From Oscillospiraceae bacterium (lineage in GTDB: Bacteria; Bacillota; Clostridia; Oscillospirales; Oscillospiraceae), in the NCBI GenBank assembly GCA_018053145.1, contig JAGPMA010000008.1, positions 1 through 58,889 on the forward strand: a stretch of 58,889 nucleotides of DNA, written 5' to 3'. The stretch's first letter is position 1; every line of letters begins with the position of its first letter. This document shows positions 8,472 through 17,112 of this stretch, piece after piece. The translations under genes were made by a program, and so were the position numbers. The notes under the pieces are model-generated. The model ran no database searches and was not told the origin of the DNA. It worked only from the letters and a program-made list of their open reading frames with translations.

Positions 8472-9350
8472 TTAAACTTTCTCGTTAATGACTTTGCCCA
8501 AAATTCCTGTGGGCTTAAATATAAGCACAATAATCAGAATGGCAAAGACAACGCCGTCCTTCCAAACGGAAAGACCGACAGCGGATACTATTGCTTCGGC
8601 AATACCAATGCAGAAGCCGCCGAGCATAGCGCCGGGAAGGGAACCGATACCGCCCAGAACCGCGGCAACAAAGGCCTTAAGTCCGAGCATTGAGCCCATC
8701 ATGGGCGAAGCCTGAGGATAAGCGCAACAATAAAGAACAGAACCGATGCCGGCCAAGGCACTGCCGACGGCAAAGGTGAAGCTTATTGTGCGGTTAACAT
8801 TGATGCCCATCAGCTGAGCCGTGCCCATATCCTCGGAAACTGCACGCATTGCCTTACCCATCTTTGTCTTCTGAACAAGGAAGGTGAGAGCGACCATCGA
8901 AATAACCGACACGACTATAGTAATCATGGAGGTGAAGCCGATATGCTGGCCGCCGATATTAAGTGCAGGTCCGGTGATAAGAGTAGGAACCTGCTGTGAG
9001 CCAGCACCGAAAATTAGCTGGGCGAGGTTTTCTAAAAGAAAAGATATTCCGATTGCGGTAATCAGCAAAGAAAGGCGAGGCGACTTGCGAAGCGGAGTGT
9101 AGGCGACCTTCTCGATGACAACACCAAGTACAGTACAGGCGATGATAGCAAGCGCTATAGCTAAAGCGGGAGGGAGCGAAAAACCGACGATTACGAGCCA
9201 CGCAATATAAGCACCGACCATAATGACATCGCCATGCGCAAAGTTGAGCAACATAATGATACCATATACCATGCTGTAACCGAGTGCTACCAGAGCATAG
9301 ATACTGCCGGATTGGAGCCCGTTTATCAACTGGCTAATTACTAGGGACAT
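8472..9350 (-). CDS. livH: Branched-chain amino acid ABC transporter permease LivH
   Basis: The 292-residue permease shows the LivH pattern: GLQSGSIYALVALGYSMVYGI at the N-terminus, then NFAHGDVIMVGAY. The ATPase-contact loop reads KMGKAMRAVSEDMGTAQLMGI. About eight helices are evident. It lies downstream of livK, separated by a 169-bp gap that contains a large palindrome, so it is probably expressed at a lower level than livK. Confidence 0.95.
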   Translation of the reverse strand: MSLVISQLINGLQSGSIYALVALGYSMVYGIIMLLNFAHGDVIMVGAYIAWLVIVGFSLPPALAIALAIIACTVLGVVIEKVAYTPLRKSPRLSLLITAIGISFLLENLAQLIFGAGSQQVPTLITGPALNIGGQHIGFTSMITIVVSVISMVALTFLVQKTKMGKAMRAVSEDMGTAQLMGINVNRTISFTFAVGSALAGIGSVLYCCAYPQASPMMGSMLGLKAFVAAVLGGIGSLPGAMLGGFCIGIAEAIVSAVGLSVWKDGVVFAILIIVLIFKPTGILGKVINEKV

Positions 9351-9464
9351 ATCCTGTCGTCCTCTCTGTTAAAAAGATTTTTGCAGACGCTGGATGGCTG
9401 ACCCCAACAAAAAGTTTCGGGTCACTCATCTGGCGTCCGCTGAAAGTCGATAGAAATTAAATAC

Positions 9465-9497
9465 CTTTGTGCGGGAAGTCAGACTTCCCGCACAAAG
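9465..9497. repeat. Long palindrome between livK and livH
   Basis: Two perfect 16-bp arms (9465-9480 and 9482-9497) are separated by a single base, directly after the livK stop codon. It lacks a clear T tract on the minus strand. It is probably an mRNA 3'-stabilising hairpin or partial terminator that keeps binding-protein transcripts in excess over permease transcripts. The rest of the 9351-9519 gap holds nothing else recognisable. Confidence 0.8.
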
Positions 9498-9519
9498 TGT
9501 TCTTAAGGTAATATAGGTA

Positions 9520-10737
9520 TTAGTATGTCTCTGTGAAGGTTTCTACACCGGCAACAATTTTCATGATGCAAGCGTCCTTGACGGGGTTGTTCTGCTTGTC
9601 AAAGGTGTAACCCTTGCTGGTGATGCATTCGAGATCAGCGCTCTTGTCGCGGATAGCGTCGATGACAGCCTGCTTATATTCGTCAGTTCCGGCTGTGAGG
9701 CCTGCATCCTCAGCAACCTGAAGTGCGTTGCAGAGAACCATTGCAGCGTCATAAGCGTTAGCGGAGAACATGTTGAGAGTGTCTGCACCGTACTTTTCAG
9801 TGTAAGCTGCTTCAAAAGCCTTAACAGCGTCTGTGCTTGCGGGAGCATAGCCGGAGCAGTAGACAGTGTTTTCGAGGTCTGCTGCGGAAGCATATGCGGA
9901 AACGCCGCTCATACCGTCAGAACCCATGAAGGTAGCTTTAATGCCGACTTCGCGAGCCTGAGTGATGATGAGACCATCATCTTCATAGTAGTTGGGGCAA
10001 AAAACGACATCGGGATTCTTGGAAGCGATAGTTGTGAGCTGGCTCTTGAAATCGACGTCGCCGGTTGCATAGCCTTCTTCGTCAACTACTTCGATGCCGA
10101 GATCTTTGCAGGTTGCAACGAAAGCATCCTTAACGCCGACAGCGTAGTCGTTGCCGGTTTCATAGATGACAGCAGCGGTTTTTGCAGCGAGTTTTTCGCT
10201 TGCGTAGTTAGCCATTTTCTCGCCCTGGAAGGGGTCGATGAAGCAGGTGCGGAAGACATTTGTGTAAACCGTATCAGTTTCGGAATCGTAGGTTACGCCG
10301 GCAGCTGTTGCGCTGGCAGTAATCATGGGCATGTTGATTGGGTTTGCTTCGCCTACAACAGCGATGGTGTTTCCGGAGAGAACGTCGCCGATGAGAGCTG
10401 TGATGCCTTTGTCAACAGATAGATTGAAAGCGTTGATAGCTTCCTGGCTGTCGCCCTTGTTGTCGTTATTAATGATTTCAACCTGTTTGCCATTGATGCC
10501 GCCGTTTGCATTGAGCTGATCAATGTAAAGAGTTGCGCCGTTCATAACGCTGAGGCCGTACTGAGCATAATCGCCTGTCTGGCAACCGATGATGCCAACC
10601 TTGATTGTGTCGCCTGATGCGGCTGCGCTGGGGGCTGCACTTGCGTCTGTCTCATCGGTTGTGGCTTTTGTGCCGCAGGCTGCAAAGCAACCGACAATGA
10701 GAACAAGGACAAGCGCGATGCTTAAAAACTTTTTCAT
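9520..10737 (-). CDS. livK: Branched-chain amino acid ABC transporter substrate-binding lipoprotein
   Basis: I place the start at the ATG 10735-10737, which has a perfect AGGAGG about 9 bp upstream and yields a clean lipoprotein signal peptide (MKKFLSIALVLVLIVGCFAAC). Lipidation is expected at the Cys after FAA. The mature part begins with a low-complexity linker (TDETDASAAPSAAASG) and then a periplasmic-binding-protein type I fold: KVGIIGCQTGDYAQYG, with NGGINGKQVEII and later ALIGDVLSGNTIAVV. The fold binds Leu/Ile/Val or related ligands outside the cell. It is the first gene of the operon, with its own promoter. Ligand specificity is not visible. Confidence 0.95.
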   Translation of the reverse strand: MKKFLSIALVLVLIVGCFAACGTKATTDETDASAAPSAAASGDTIKVGIIGCQTGDYAQYGLSVMNGATLYIDQLNANGGINGKQVEIINNDNKGDSQEAINAFNLSVDKGITALIGDVLSGNTIAVVGEANPINMPMITASATAAGVTYDSETDTVYTNVFRTCFIDPFQGEKMANYASEKLAAKTAAVIYETGNDYAVGVKDAFVATCKDLGIEVVDEEGYATGDVDFKSQLTTIASKNPDVVFCPNYYEDDGLIITQAREVGIKATFMGSDGMSGVSAYASAADLENTVYCSGYAPASTDAVKAFEAAYTEKYGADTLNMFSANAYDAAMVLCNALQVAEDAGLTAGTDEYKQAVIDAIRDKSADLECITSKGYTFDKQNNPVKDACIMKIVAGVETFTETY

Positions 10738-10851
10738 TTTCTTTCCTCCTAATGTTTTGTGGATACATATACAAAAAACGACTCCGCAAGAGAACGAAGC
10801 CATCTTGAGCATCGGTTAAAACAAATAAAATATTCGTATTCAATTGGTAGT

Positions 10852-10880
10852 ATTTTAAATCTTTATCACAATAAAGTCAA
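10852..10880 (-). promoter_or_regulatory. Probable sigma-A promoter of the liv operon
   Basis: On the minus strand TTGACT (10875-10880) and TAAAAT (10852-10857) are separated by exactly 17 bp, about 115 bp upstream of livK. No conserved operator is recognised in the AT-rich stretch 10881-11040. Confidence 0.65.
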
Positions 10881-11056
10881 TAGTTTAGTAGTCTTAAATC
10901 ACTTATAATATATATAGTACTTTTGGTGATTTCGCATGAAACGCCATATATATCGTTTTTCATTTATAATAGTCATTCAACCACTTGCATAATAAGATGC
11001 ATAAACCAATTCACTTGGCATAACTAATTGTGAAAACTCACACTTTTATTTTCAAA

Positions 11057-11084
11057 TTGCGTATGGTATACTTTGGTGTATAAT
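11057..11084 (+). promoter_or_regulatory. Probable promoter of the aromatic (aro) operon
   Basis: A perfect TATAAT at 11079-11084 is preceded by a weak TTGCGT at 11057-11062 with a 16-bp spacer. Transcription would begin near 11090, only about a dozen bases before the leader-peptide ATG. Confidence 0.6.
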
Positions 11085-11103
11085 ACAGCTATGGAGATTA
11101 TTA

Positions 11104-11208
11104 ATGAACTACGACATCAACAAAACTCAACAGGCTTTTTACTTTAGCTTTAGCTTTACCGGCTTTTATTTCGGTAAGGCATATTTGAGTTTGTCTGATA
11201 ACGGGTAG
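11104..11208 (+). CDS. Phe/Tyr-rich leader peptide (attenuator ORF)
   Basis: A 34-codon ORF starts at ATG 11104 after a GGAG ribosome site 7 bp upstream and ends at TAG 11206-11208. Its middle section (codons 12-23) reads FYFSFSFTGFYF, which is seven Phe and two Tyr in twelve codons, with a further Tyr at codons 3 and 27. This is the signature of a leader peptide for ribosome-mediated attenuation, comparable in principle to enterobacterial PheL. It sits directly between the promoter and an intrinsic terminator, upstream of the shikimate/Phe operon. Stalling at scarce Phe-tRNA or Tyr-tRNA would govern readthrough. The ORF and terminator are seen directly; the regulation is inferred. Confidence 0.85.
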   Translation: MNYDINKTQQAFYFSFSFTGFYFGKAYLSLSDNG

Positions 11209-11267
11209 ATTTAACTTTACAAGATAGTAAAGCCCCGCAGCAAACTCGCTGCGGGGCTTTTTTTTAG
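11202..11267 (+). promoter_or_regulatory. Attenuator: competing antiterminator and terminator
   Basis: The terminator is AAGCCCCGCAG (11230-11240) paired with CTGCGGGGCTT (11249-11259), followed by a run of T. An alternative stem, CTTTAC (11215-11220) with GTAAAG (11227-11232), can be extended by CGGG (11202-11205) with CCCG. It overlaps the 5' arm of the terminator, so the two exclude each other. A ribosome that reaches the leader stop codon (11206-11208) would cover the CTTTAC strand and let the terminator form. A ribosome stalled on the Phe codons would leave it free. Confidence 0.7.
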
Positions 11268-11322
11268 CTATATGCTGTTTATATAACCGGCGATAATGCC
11301 GGAAAAGAGAGGAATACTTATT

Positions 11323-12324
11323 ATGGTTATTATTTTAAAGAACAATCCCGACAAAGCACAGCTTGACAATCTGAGAAGCTGGATTGAGCAAAAGGGAATT
11401 CGGATTCAAGATACACAGGGAGTATCAACAACAATTCTCGGGCTTGTCGGCGATACAGCCTCAATAGACATAGATGACATTCGTGCGCTTGAGATAGTTG
11501 CGGACGTTAAGCGCATACAGGAGCCTTACCGCTTGGTTAACCGCAAAATGCACCCAGAAAATACAGTTATAAAAGTCGGCGACGCAATCATCGGCGACGG
11601 CGGACTTACGCTTATGGCTGGCCCCTGCTCCGTCGAAAGTGAGGAACAGATCTGCAAAATCGCTTTGAGTGTTAAGGCTTCCGGCGCGACCATTCTTCGC
11701 GGCGGCGCTTTCAAGCCGCGCAGCTCACCCTATAGCTTTCAGGGACTTGAAGCCGATGGCTTGAAGCTTCTGAAAAAAGCTCGTGAAATCAGCGGACTTC
11801 CGATTGTTTCCGAAATCACGGATATAGAGCAGCTGCCGCTTTTTGAAGACGTTGATATTATCCAAGTCGGCGCGAGAAATATGCAGAATTACGAGATGCT
11901 TAAGCGTTTGGGAAAAATCGACAAGCCGATATTATTAAAGCGCGGACTTTCGGCAACCTATGAAGAGCTTTTGATGAGTGCTGAATACATCATGGCAGGC
12001 GGCAACGGAAGAATTATCCTGTGCGAGCGCGGCATCAGAACTTTCGAACCGCAAACCCGCAACACGATAGACATTACCGCAATACCGATTTTGAAAAATA
12101 TGACGCATTTGCCGGTCATCGCCGACCCAAGCCATTCGACAGGAAAATCGGAGCTTGTTCCGCCTGTCAGTGCGGCGGCAGTTGCGGCAGGGGCCGACGG
12201 CTTGATAATCGAGGTTCACAACGACCCTCCCCATGCGCTTTGCGACGGGCCTCAGTCCTTAACCTGCGAAGCCTTCGAAATGCTTGCAAGGAAGCTTCAA
12301 TCAGTGGTAAGCTGTATTAGATAA
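11323..12324 (+). CDS. aroF: 3-deoxy-7-phosphoheptulonate (DAHP) synthase, AroF type
   Basis: The enzyme condenses phosphoenolpyruvate and erythrose 4-phosphate in the first step of the shikimate pathway. I chose ATG 11323, which has AGAGAGG about 10 bp upstream and gives 333 residues. Residues 1-70 form the small ferredoxin-like N-terminal domain (MVIILKNNPD) typical of the class I-beta enzymes of Bacillota and Thermotoga. The catalytic barrel has MAGPCSVES, RGGAFKPRSSPYSFQG, KRGLSAT and the metal/phosphate-binding DPSHSTG. The N-terminal domain is the usual site of allosteric control. It is the first structural gene after the Phe/Tyr attenuator. Confidence 0.95.
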   Translation: MVIILKNNPDKAQLDNLRSWIEQKGIRIQDTQGVSTTILGLVGDTASIDIDDIRALEIVADVKRIQEPYRLVNRKMHPENTVIKVGDAIIGDGGLTLMAGPCSVESEEQICKIALSVKASGATILRGGAFKPRSSPYSFQGLEADGLKLLKKAREISGLPIVSEITDIEQLPLFEDVDIIQVGARNMQNYEMLKRLGKIDKPILLKRGLSATYEELLMSAEYIMAGGNGRIILCERGIRTFEPQTRNTIDITAIPILKNMTHLPVIADPSHSTGKSELVPPVSAAAVAAGADGLIIEVHNDPPHALCDGPQSLTCEAFEMLARKLQSVVSCIR

Positions 12325-12363
12325 CTCGAAGCCAAAGCAATAATCTTTAATGGAGATGAGCAC

Positions 12364-13449
12364 ATGAATTATCAAGCTGTTACAATCGCAACGTCAGTGC
12401 CTTACAAGGTTATCATAGGTGATAATTTGCTGGAAGAATGCGGCGAGATTATTTCCCGGGAAATCAAGCCCTGCCGTGCGGCGCTTATCTCAGACGAAAA
12501 TGTGATGAGCCTTTACGGTGAAAAGGTATCTTCGTCGCTGGAGAACGCGGGGTTTAAAGTCAGCTCATTTTCATTTCCGGCGGGTGAAAAATCGAAAACA
12601 CCCGATACGCTTTTTGAAATTCTTGATTTTCTGGCATCAAACGAGTTTGACAGAAGCGATGTGGTCATTGCGCTCGGCGGCGGAGTTACCGGAGATATTG
12701 CAGGATTTGCCTCTGCGATTTATATGCGGGGGATGAAGCTTGTTCAAATCCCAACTTCGCTTTTGGCGATGGTCGATTCCTCAGTTGGCGGAAAAACGGG
12801 AGTCGATTTGGACAAGGGGAAAAACCTCGTAGGTGCTTTCAAACAGCCTCAGCTTGTAATTTGTGACACCGAAGTGCTTGAAACCCTTCCAAATGAGCAA
12901 TTTGCCTGCGGAATGGCGGAAATAATTAAGTACGCGATGATTTGCGACGAAAAGCTTTTTGAGCTGCTTTACGAAACAAAAGAAAGAACAGCGTTTTCTG
13001 AGGATACGCTTAAAGGCGTTATAAGCCGCTGTGTTGAGATTAAGGGCGGCATTGTTACAAGGGATGAATTTGACAACGGTGAAAGACAGCTTCTTAATTT
13101 TGGGCACACAATAGGTCACGCAATCGAAAAGCTGAGCGGTTATAAAATCGGTCACGGTCAGGCGGTTGGAATCGGCATGGTTATGATGACGGCTATATCC
13201 GAAAGGCTTGATATTTGCCAAAGCGGAACAAAGTCGCGACTTGTAGAATTGCTGGAAAGCTATGAGCTTCCGACACAAACTGATTTTTCGGTTAAAGCTC
13301 TTGCCGACGCGGTCGTTTTAGATAAGAAGCGCCGCGGTGATAATATAACAATCATAATGACAGAAAAAATCGGCTCTTGCTTTTATAAAAGCGTTCCGAT
13401 TTCGGAAATCGAGGTGCTTTTAAATGAGCTTGGGGAGGAACAGCCGTGA
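12364..13449 (+). CDS. aroB: 3-dehydroquinate synthase
   Basis: The 361-residue NAD-dependent, metal-dependent cyclase converts DAHP to 3-dehydroquinate. Visible landmarks are the NAD-binding ALGGGVTGDIAGFAS, then QIPTSLLAMVDSSVGGKTGVD broken at the family's QxPTxLLA and SSVGGK cores. The metal ligands follow in GMAEIIKYA and NFGHTIGHAIE and GHGQAVGIGM. The ATG has GGAGATG upstream. It follows aroF by 39 bp, and its last bases overlap the aroA GTG start. Confidence 0.96.
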   Translation: MNYQAVTIATSVPYKVIIGDNLLEECGEIISREIKPCRAALISDENVMSLYGEKVSSSLENAGFKVSSFSFPAGEKSKTPDTLFEILDFLASNEFDRSDVVIALGGGVTGDIAGFASAIYMRGMKLVQIPTSLLAMVDSSVGGKTGVDLDKGKNLVGAFKQPQLVICDTEVLETLPNEQFACGMAEIIKYAMICDEKLFELLYETKERTAFSEDTLKGVISRCVEIKGGIVTRDEFDNGERQLLNFGHTIGHAIEKLSGYKIGHGQAVGIGMVMMTAISERLDICQSGTKSRLVELLESYELPTQTDFSVKALADAVVLDKKRRGDNITIIMTEKIGSCFYKSVPISEIEVLLNELGEEQP

Positions 13450-14696
13450 ATGTAACCATCAACTCAGGAGCATTAAACGGCAAGGTTGGCTCAGTTCCTT
13501 CAAAGTCCGTTGCTCACCGCGCCTTGATATGCGCCGCGCTTGCCGAAAGCCCGACAGAAATTTGCTTGCCGCGCTCGAATGACGATATTGACGTAACTGC
13601 CGCATGTCTTAGAGCGATGGGGGCGGTTATTATCGCAAACGTTGGAATGCTTTCGGTTAGTCCGATAATTAATCCACCCGAAACGGCCGAGCTTAACTGC
13701 GGAGAGTCGGGTTCGACACTAAGGTTTCTTCTTCCCGTTGCGGCGGCACTTTTACCAAGGGCGGATTTTTTGGGGAAGGGCAGGCTGCCGCAGCGCCCTA
13801 TCGGAGAGCTTTACAATGTTTTAAAGAAAAACGGCGCGGAGTTCTCTGCAAACAGACTTCCTTTTTCGGTTATGGGAAAGCTCAAAGCCGGAAGCTATGA
13901 AATTGCAGGCGATATCAGCTCGCAGTACATTTCTGGGCTGCTTATGGCGCTTCCGCTTTTGGAGGGTGACAGCCGAATTGTGCTGACAAGTCAGCTTTGC
14001 TCCGAACCCTATGTTATGATAACGCTTAGAATGCTGGAAAAATTCGGAGTTGAAATTAAGCGCGAGGAAAAAGGCTTTCTTGTGCGCGGAAAACAAGTTT
14101 TCCGTTCGCCTAAAACTCTCAAGGTTGACGGGGATTGGTCGGCCGCCGCATTTTTCCTTACAGCCGGAGCAATCGGCGGAGATGTGACTGTGGTTGATGT
14201 CCAAATGGATTCGGCGCAGGGTGATAAGGCGATTGTTGAAATCTTAGAGCAATTTGGCGCACAAGTTGAGGCTTGTGATAATTATGTGAGAGTTAAGGCG
14301 GCTGCACTAAAAGCCTGTTCGGTTGATGTATCTGCAATTCCGGATTTGCTCCCGATTTTGACAGTGCTCGCGGCAAATGCCGTGGGAACGACGGTGCTTT
14401 ATAATGCCGCAAATCTTCGTCACAAGGAAAGTGACAGATTGACTTCATCGGCGGCGATGATTAATTCCCTTGGGGGAAAAGCCGTTGAGTGCGCCGACAG
14501 GCTTGAGATAATCGGGAAAAAGCTTACAGGCGGAGCGGTGGATTCCTTTGGCGACCACAGAATTGCAATGTCTGCGGCGATTGCGGCAAGCGTTTGCTCG
14601 GGGCAAACGACAATTATTGGCTCGGAAGCCGTTAAAAAATCGTACCCCGATTTTTACAAGGACTATAGCGCCCTCGGTGGGTTGATTAACACTTAA
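13446..14696 (+). CDS. aroA: 3-phosphoshikimate 1-carboxyvinyltransferase (EPSP synthase)
   Basis: The 416-residue enzyme adds enolpyruvyl to shikimate 3-phosphate. It begins with GTG overlapping the aroB stop (GTGA) behind GGGGAGG. Landmarks are PSKSVAHRAL (substrate-binding Lys), CGESGSTLRFLLP, RLPQRPIGEL, SSQYISGLLMALPLL, GDWSAAAFFL, RHKESDRL and DSFGDHRIAMSAA. The DWSAAAFFL and RHKESDR forms resemble the class II, less glyphosate-sensitive group, but I cannot confirm class by eye. Confidence 0.95.
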   Translation: MNVTINSGALNGKVGSVPSKSVAHRALICAALAESPTEICLPRSNDDIDVTAACLRAMGAVIIANVGMLSVSPIINPPETAELNCGESGSTLRFLLPVAAALLPRADFLGKGRLPQRPIGELYNVLKKNGAEFSANRLPFSVMGKLKAGSYEIAGDISSQYISGLLMALPLLEGDSRIVLTSQLCSEPYVMITLRMLEKFGVEIKREEKGFLVRGKQVFRSPKTLKVDGDWSAAAFFLTAGAIGGDVTVVDVQMDSAQGDKAIVEILEQFGAQVEACDNYVRVKAAALKACSVDVSAIPDLLPILTVLAANAVGTTVLYNAANLRHKESDRLTSSAAMINSLGGKAVECADRLEIIGKKLTGGAVDSFGDHRIAMSAAIAASVCSGQTTIIGSEAVKKSYPDFYKDYSALGGLINT

Positions 14697-14713
14697 AGAA
14701 GGCGGTCAAGTTT

Positions 14714-15847
14714 ATGAAGCTGGATGATGTCAGAAAAGAAATTGATGAAATAGACGACGAGCTGCTCGATTTATTTTTGCGCCGAATGGAGCTGGCAAAA
14801 GCCGCCATGCTGCAAAAAAAGCAAAGCGGCAAGCCGATTCTCGATAAAGGGCGCGAGAGGGATATTCTGAACAAGGTGTCGCAGAAGAGCGGTGAGCTTT
14901 CAGTCTATTCGCGCCGACTTTTTAAAGAGCTTATGTCCTTGAGCCGTTCCTATCAAGCTTCGGCAGCAGAAAACGAAACACAGCTATCCAAAAGCATAAA
15001 AGCTGCTTTAGTGACTGATGCCGTTTTTCCGCGAAGCGCGAGAGTAGCGTGTCAGGGCATCGAGGGTGCAAACTCACAGCAGGCGGCAGACAGGCTTTTT
15101 CCGCATGGGCACATTGAGTATTACGCAAGCTTTGAGGAGGTCGCGCAGGCTGTGCGAAGCGGGGATTGTGACTTTGGAGTGCTGCCCATTGAAAACAGCT
15201 CTAACGGCTCTGTACACGCGGTCTATGACCTTTTGAAGGACGGAAGCTTGAGCGTTGTCCGAAGTGTCAAGCTCTGCATACACCATGAGCTGCTTGCAAA
15301 GCCGGGCATAGCGCTTTCTGACGTAAAGGAGATTATCAGCCACGAGCAGGCGCTCGGACAGTGCAGCGAATATCTGAAAAATTTGGGGAACAGCGTTAGA
15401 ATTACAGCTTGCGCCAATACTGCGCTTGCGGCAAAAATCGCTTCTGAAAACGAGGGTGTTGCGGCAATTTCGTCACTTGCCTGCGCCGAGCTTTACGGGC
15501 TTGAACGAGTAGCGCAGGAGAGCATACAAAACAGCGACAACAACTATACGCGCTTTGTTTGCGTTTCCGCAAAACCTGCAATCTACCCGGGAGCAAACCG
15601 CCTGAGCTTTGTTGCCACGCTTAAGCATGAGCCGGGAGAGCTTTATAAGCTTGTTTCGATAATTGACGCAATGGACGTGAATCTTTCAAAGCTTGAAAGC
15701 AAGCCCATAGTCGGCAGGGATTTTGATTTTTTGTTTTTCATCAACGTCGATGCAAGCGTGCTTGAACCGATGATTATCACTATGCTTGAAGAAATCGAGC
15801 GAAACTGTCAGAGCTTTGTTTTCCTCGGGAATTATCAGGAGATTTGA
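14714..15847 (+). CDS. pheA: Bifunctional chorismate mutase-prephenate dehydratase (P-protein)
   Basis: The 377-residue protein has an AroQ-type chorismate mutase at residues about 1-85 (VRKEIDEIDDELLDLFLRRMELA). A prephenate dehydratase follows (RVACQGIEGANS, PIENSSNGSVHAVYDLL, and the catalytic TRF in NYTRFVCV). A C-terminal ACT domain completes it (KHEPGELYKLVSIIDAMDVNLSKLESKP). It makes phenylpyruvate from chorismate. The ACT domain's LESKP corresponds to the ESRP Phe-binding motif, so Phe feedback is likely. Its presence explains why the operon is governed by a Phe-rich leader. It lies 17 bp after aroA and overlaps or abuts the next gene. Confidence 0.95.
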   Translation: MKLDDVRKEIDEIDDELLDLFLRRMELAKAAMLQKKQSGKPILDKGRERDILNKVSQKSGELSVYSRRLFKELMSLSRSYQASAAENETQLSKSIKAALVTDAVFPRSARVACQGIEGANSQQAADRLFPHGHIEYYASFEEVAQAVRSGDCDFGVLPIENSSNGSVHAVYDLLKDGSLSVVRSVKLCIHHELLAKPGIALSDVKEIISHEQALGQCSEYLKNLGNSVRITACANTALAAKIASENEGVAAISSLACAELYGLERVAQESIQNSDNNYTRFVCVSAKPAIYPGANRLSFVATLKHEPGELYKLVSIIDAMDVNLSKLESKPIVGRDFDFLFFINVDASVLEPMIITMLEEIERNCQSFVFLGNYQEI

Positions 15848-15858
15848 GGTGTTTGGCT

Positions 15859-17112
15859 TTGTCTGATAAAATGTACTCTTACGGACTTTTGGGAGAAAAG
15901 CTGGGGCACAGTTTTTCTCAGCAGATACATCAAAAGCTTGGGCTTTCGGGATATGAATTAATTGAAACGGAAAGAGAAGACCTTGAGAAGATTTTGTGTG
16001 ATGTCTCGTATAAAGGCTTTAACGTAACAATACCGTATAAGCGCGAGGTCATGGAGTTTTGCGACGAAATTGACGATGCGGCAAGGCAAATCGGAAGCGT
16101 TAATACCCTTGTTCGAAATGCGGATGGACGCTTACACGGTTATAACACCGATTTGGACGGCTTTATATATGCCGCCAAAAGCGCGGGCCTTGATTTTAAT
16201 AAAAAGAAGATTCTAATTTGCGGCAGCGGCGGAACCTCGCTCACGGTTCGGGCGGCGGCAAAAAGCCTTGGCGCTGCTCGGATTACCGTTGTTTCTAGAA
16301 GCGGCAATGTGAAATATGAGAATTTGAAGGATTACGCAGATTCGGAGCTTATAGTAAATACCACACCTGTCGGAATGTATCCGAACAATCTGCAAGCACC
16401 GATAAGTCTTGATAGTTTTCCTAATTGCGTGGGAGTTATCGATGTGATTTATAATCCGCGCAAAACGGCGCTGATTATGGACGCCGAAAGGCGGGGGATT
16501 CCCAGCACGGACGGGCTTCCGATGCTAGTGTATCAGGCAAAGCGTGCCGAGGAGCTTTTCCTCGGAAAAAGCATTCCCGACAGCGAGGCCGCAAGAGTTC
16601 TCCGAGAAATCAGGATTGAGCGCGGCAATATCGTGTTAATAGGTATGCCGGGCAGCGGAAAAAGCTCAGTTGCAAAGCTTATTGCGAGCAAAACGGGACG
16701 AACACTTGTCGACCTAGACAATGAGATTGAAAAAAGTGCGTGCAAGGCGATACCGCAGATTTTTGCCGAAGACGGCGAAGAAGCGTTCCGCGCTTTCGAA
16801 CGTGAGGAAACAAAAAAAGCCGGTAAGCTGACGGGCCTTATTATCTCCACAGGCGGCGGAGTTGTCAAAGACTATGGTAACTATGCGCCTTTGCACCAAA
16901 ACGGCCGAATTTATTATTTGCGCCGTGAGCTTAGGGAGCTTGAAACAGCGGGCAGACCGCTTTCGAAGGACAGAGAAACACTTGAGCGGCTATATAATGA
17001 GCGTGAGCCGTTATACGACAAGTTCTCCGATACAAAAATCGAGAACAATTCAACGCTTGAAGCAGCAGCAGAGCGGATTTGGGAGGACTATTGTGAAAAT
17101 ATTGGTGATTAA
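15859..17112 (+). CDS. aroE/aroK: Fused shikimate dehydrogenase-shikimate kinase
   Basis: This is a single reading frame of about 417 residues with two enzymes. The first 255 or so residues are shikimate dehydrogenase: GLLGEKLGHSFS, the catalytic NVTIPYK, GSVNTLV and NADP-binding GSGGTSLTV. The rest is shikimate kinase: P-loop GMPGSGKSS, VDLDNEIE, then EAFRAFEREE and STGGGVV. It catalyses the two consecutive steps 3-dehydroshikimate to shikimate to shikimate 3-phosphate. The start is ambiguous. TTG 15859 has GAGGTG 7 bp upstream, the frame stays open to TTG 15844, and an ATG occurs at 15871. It ends 20 bp inside aroQ. Confidence 0.92.
   Translation: MSDKMYSYGLLGEKLGHSFSQQIHQKLGLSGYELIETEREDLEKILCDVSYKGFNVTIPYKREVMEFCDEIDDAARQIGSVNTLVRNADGRLHGYNTDLDGFIYAAKSAGLDFNKKKILICGSGGTSLTVRAAAKSLGAARITVVSRSGNVKYENLKDYADSELIVNTTPVGMYPNNLQAPISLDSFPNCVGVIDVIYNPRKTALIMDAERRGIPSTDGLPMLVYQAKRAEELFLGKSIPDSEAARVLREIRIERGNIVLIGMPGSGKSSVAKLIASKTGRTLVDLDNEIEKSACKAIPQIFAEDGEEAFRAFEREETKKAGKLTGLIISTGGGVVKDYGNYAPLHQNGRIYYLRRELRELETAGRPLSKDRETLERLYNEREPLYDKFSDTKIENNSTLEAAAERIWEDYCENIGD

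Noticed and set aside
16862-17092. Longer N-terminal extension of AroQ upstream of 17093
   Set aside because: The extra residues overlap the kinase half of aroE/aroK in another frame and have no family match. GTG 17093 has a proper ribosome site and the expected start.
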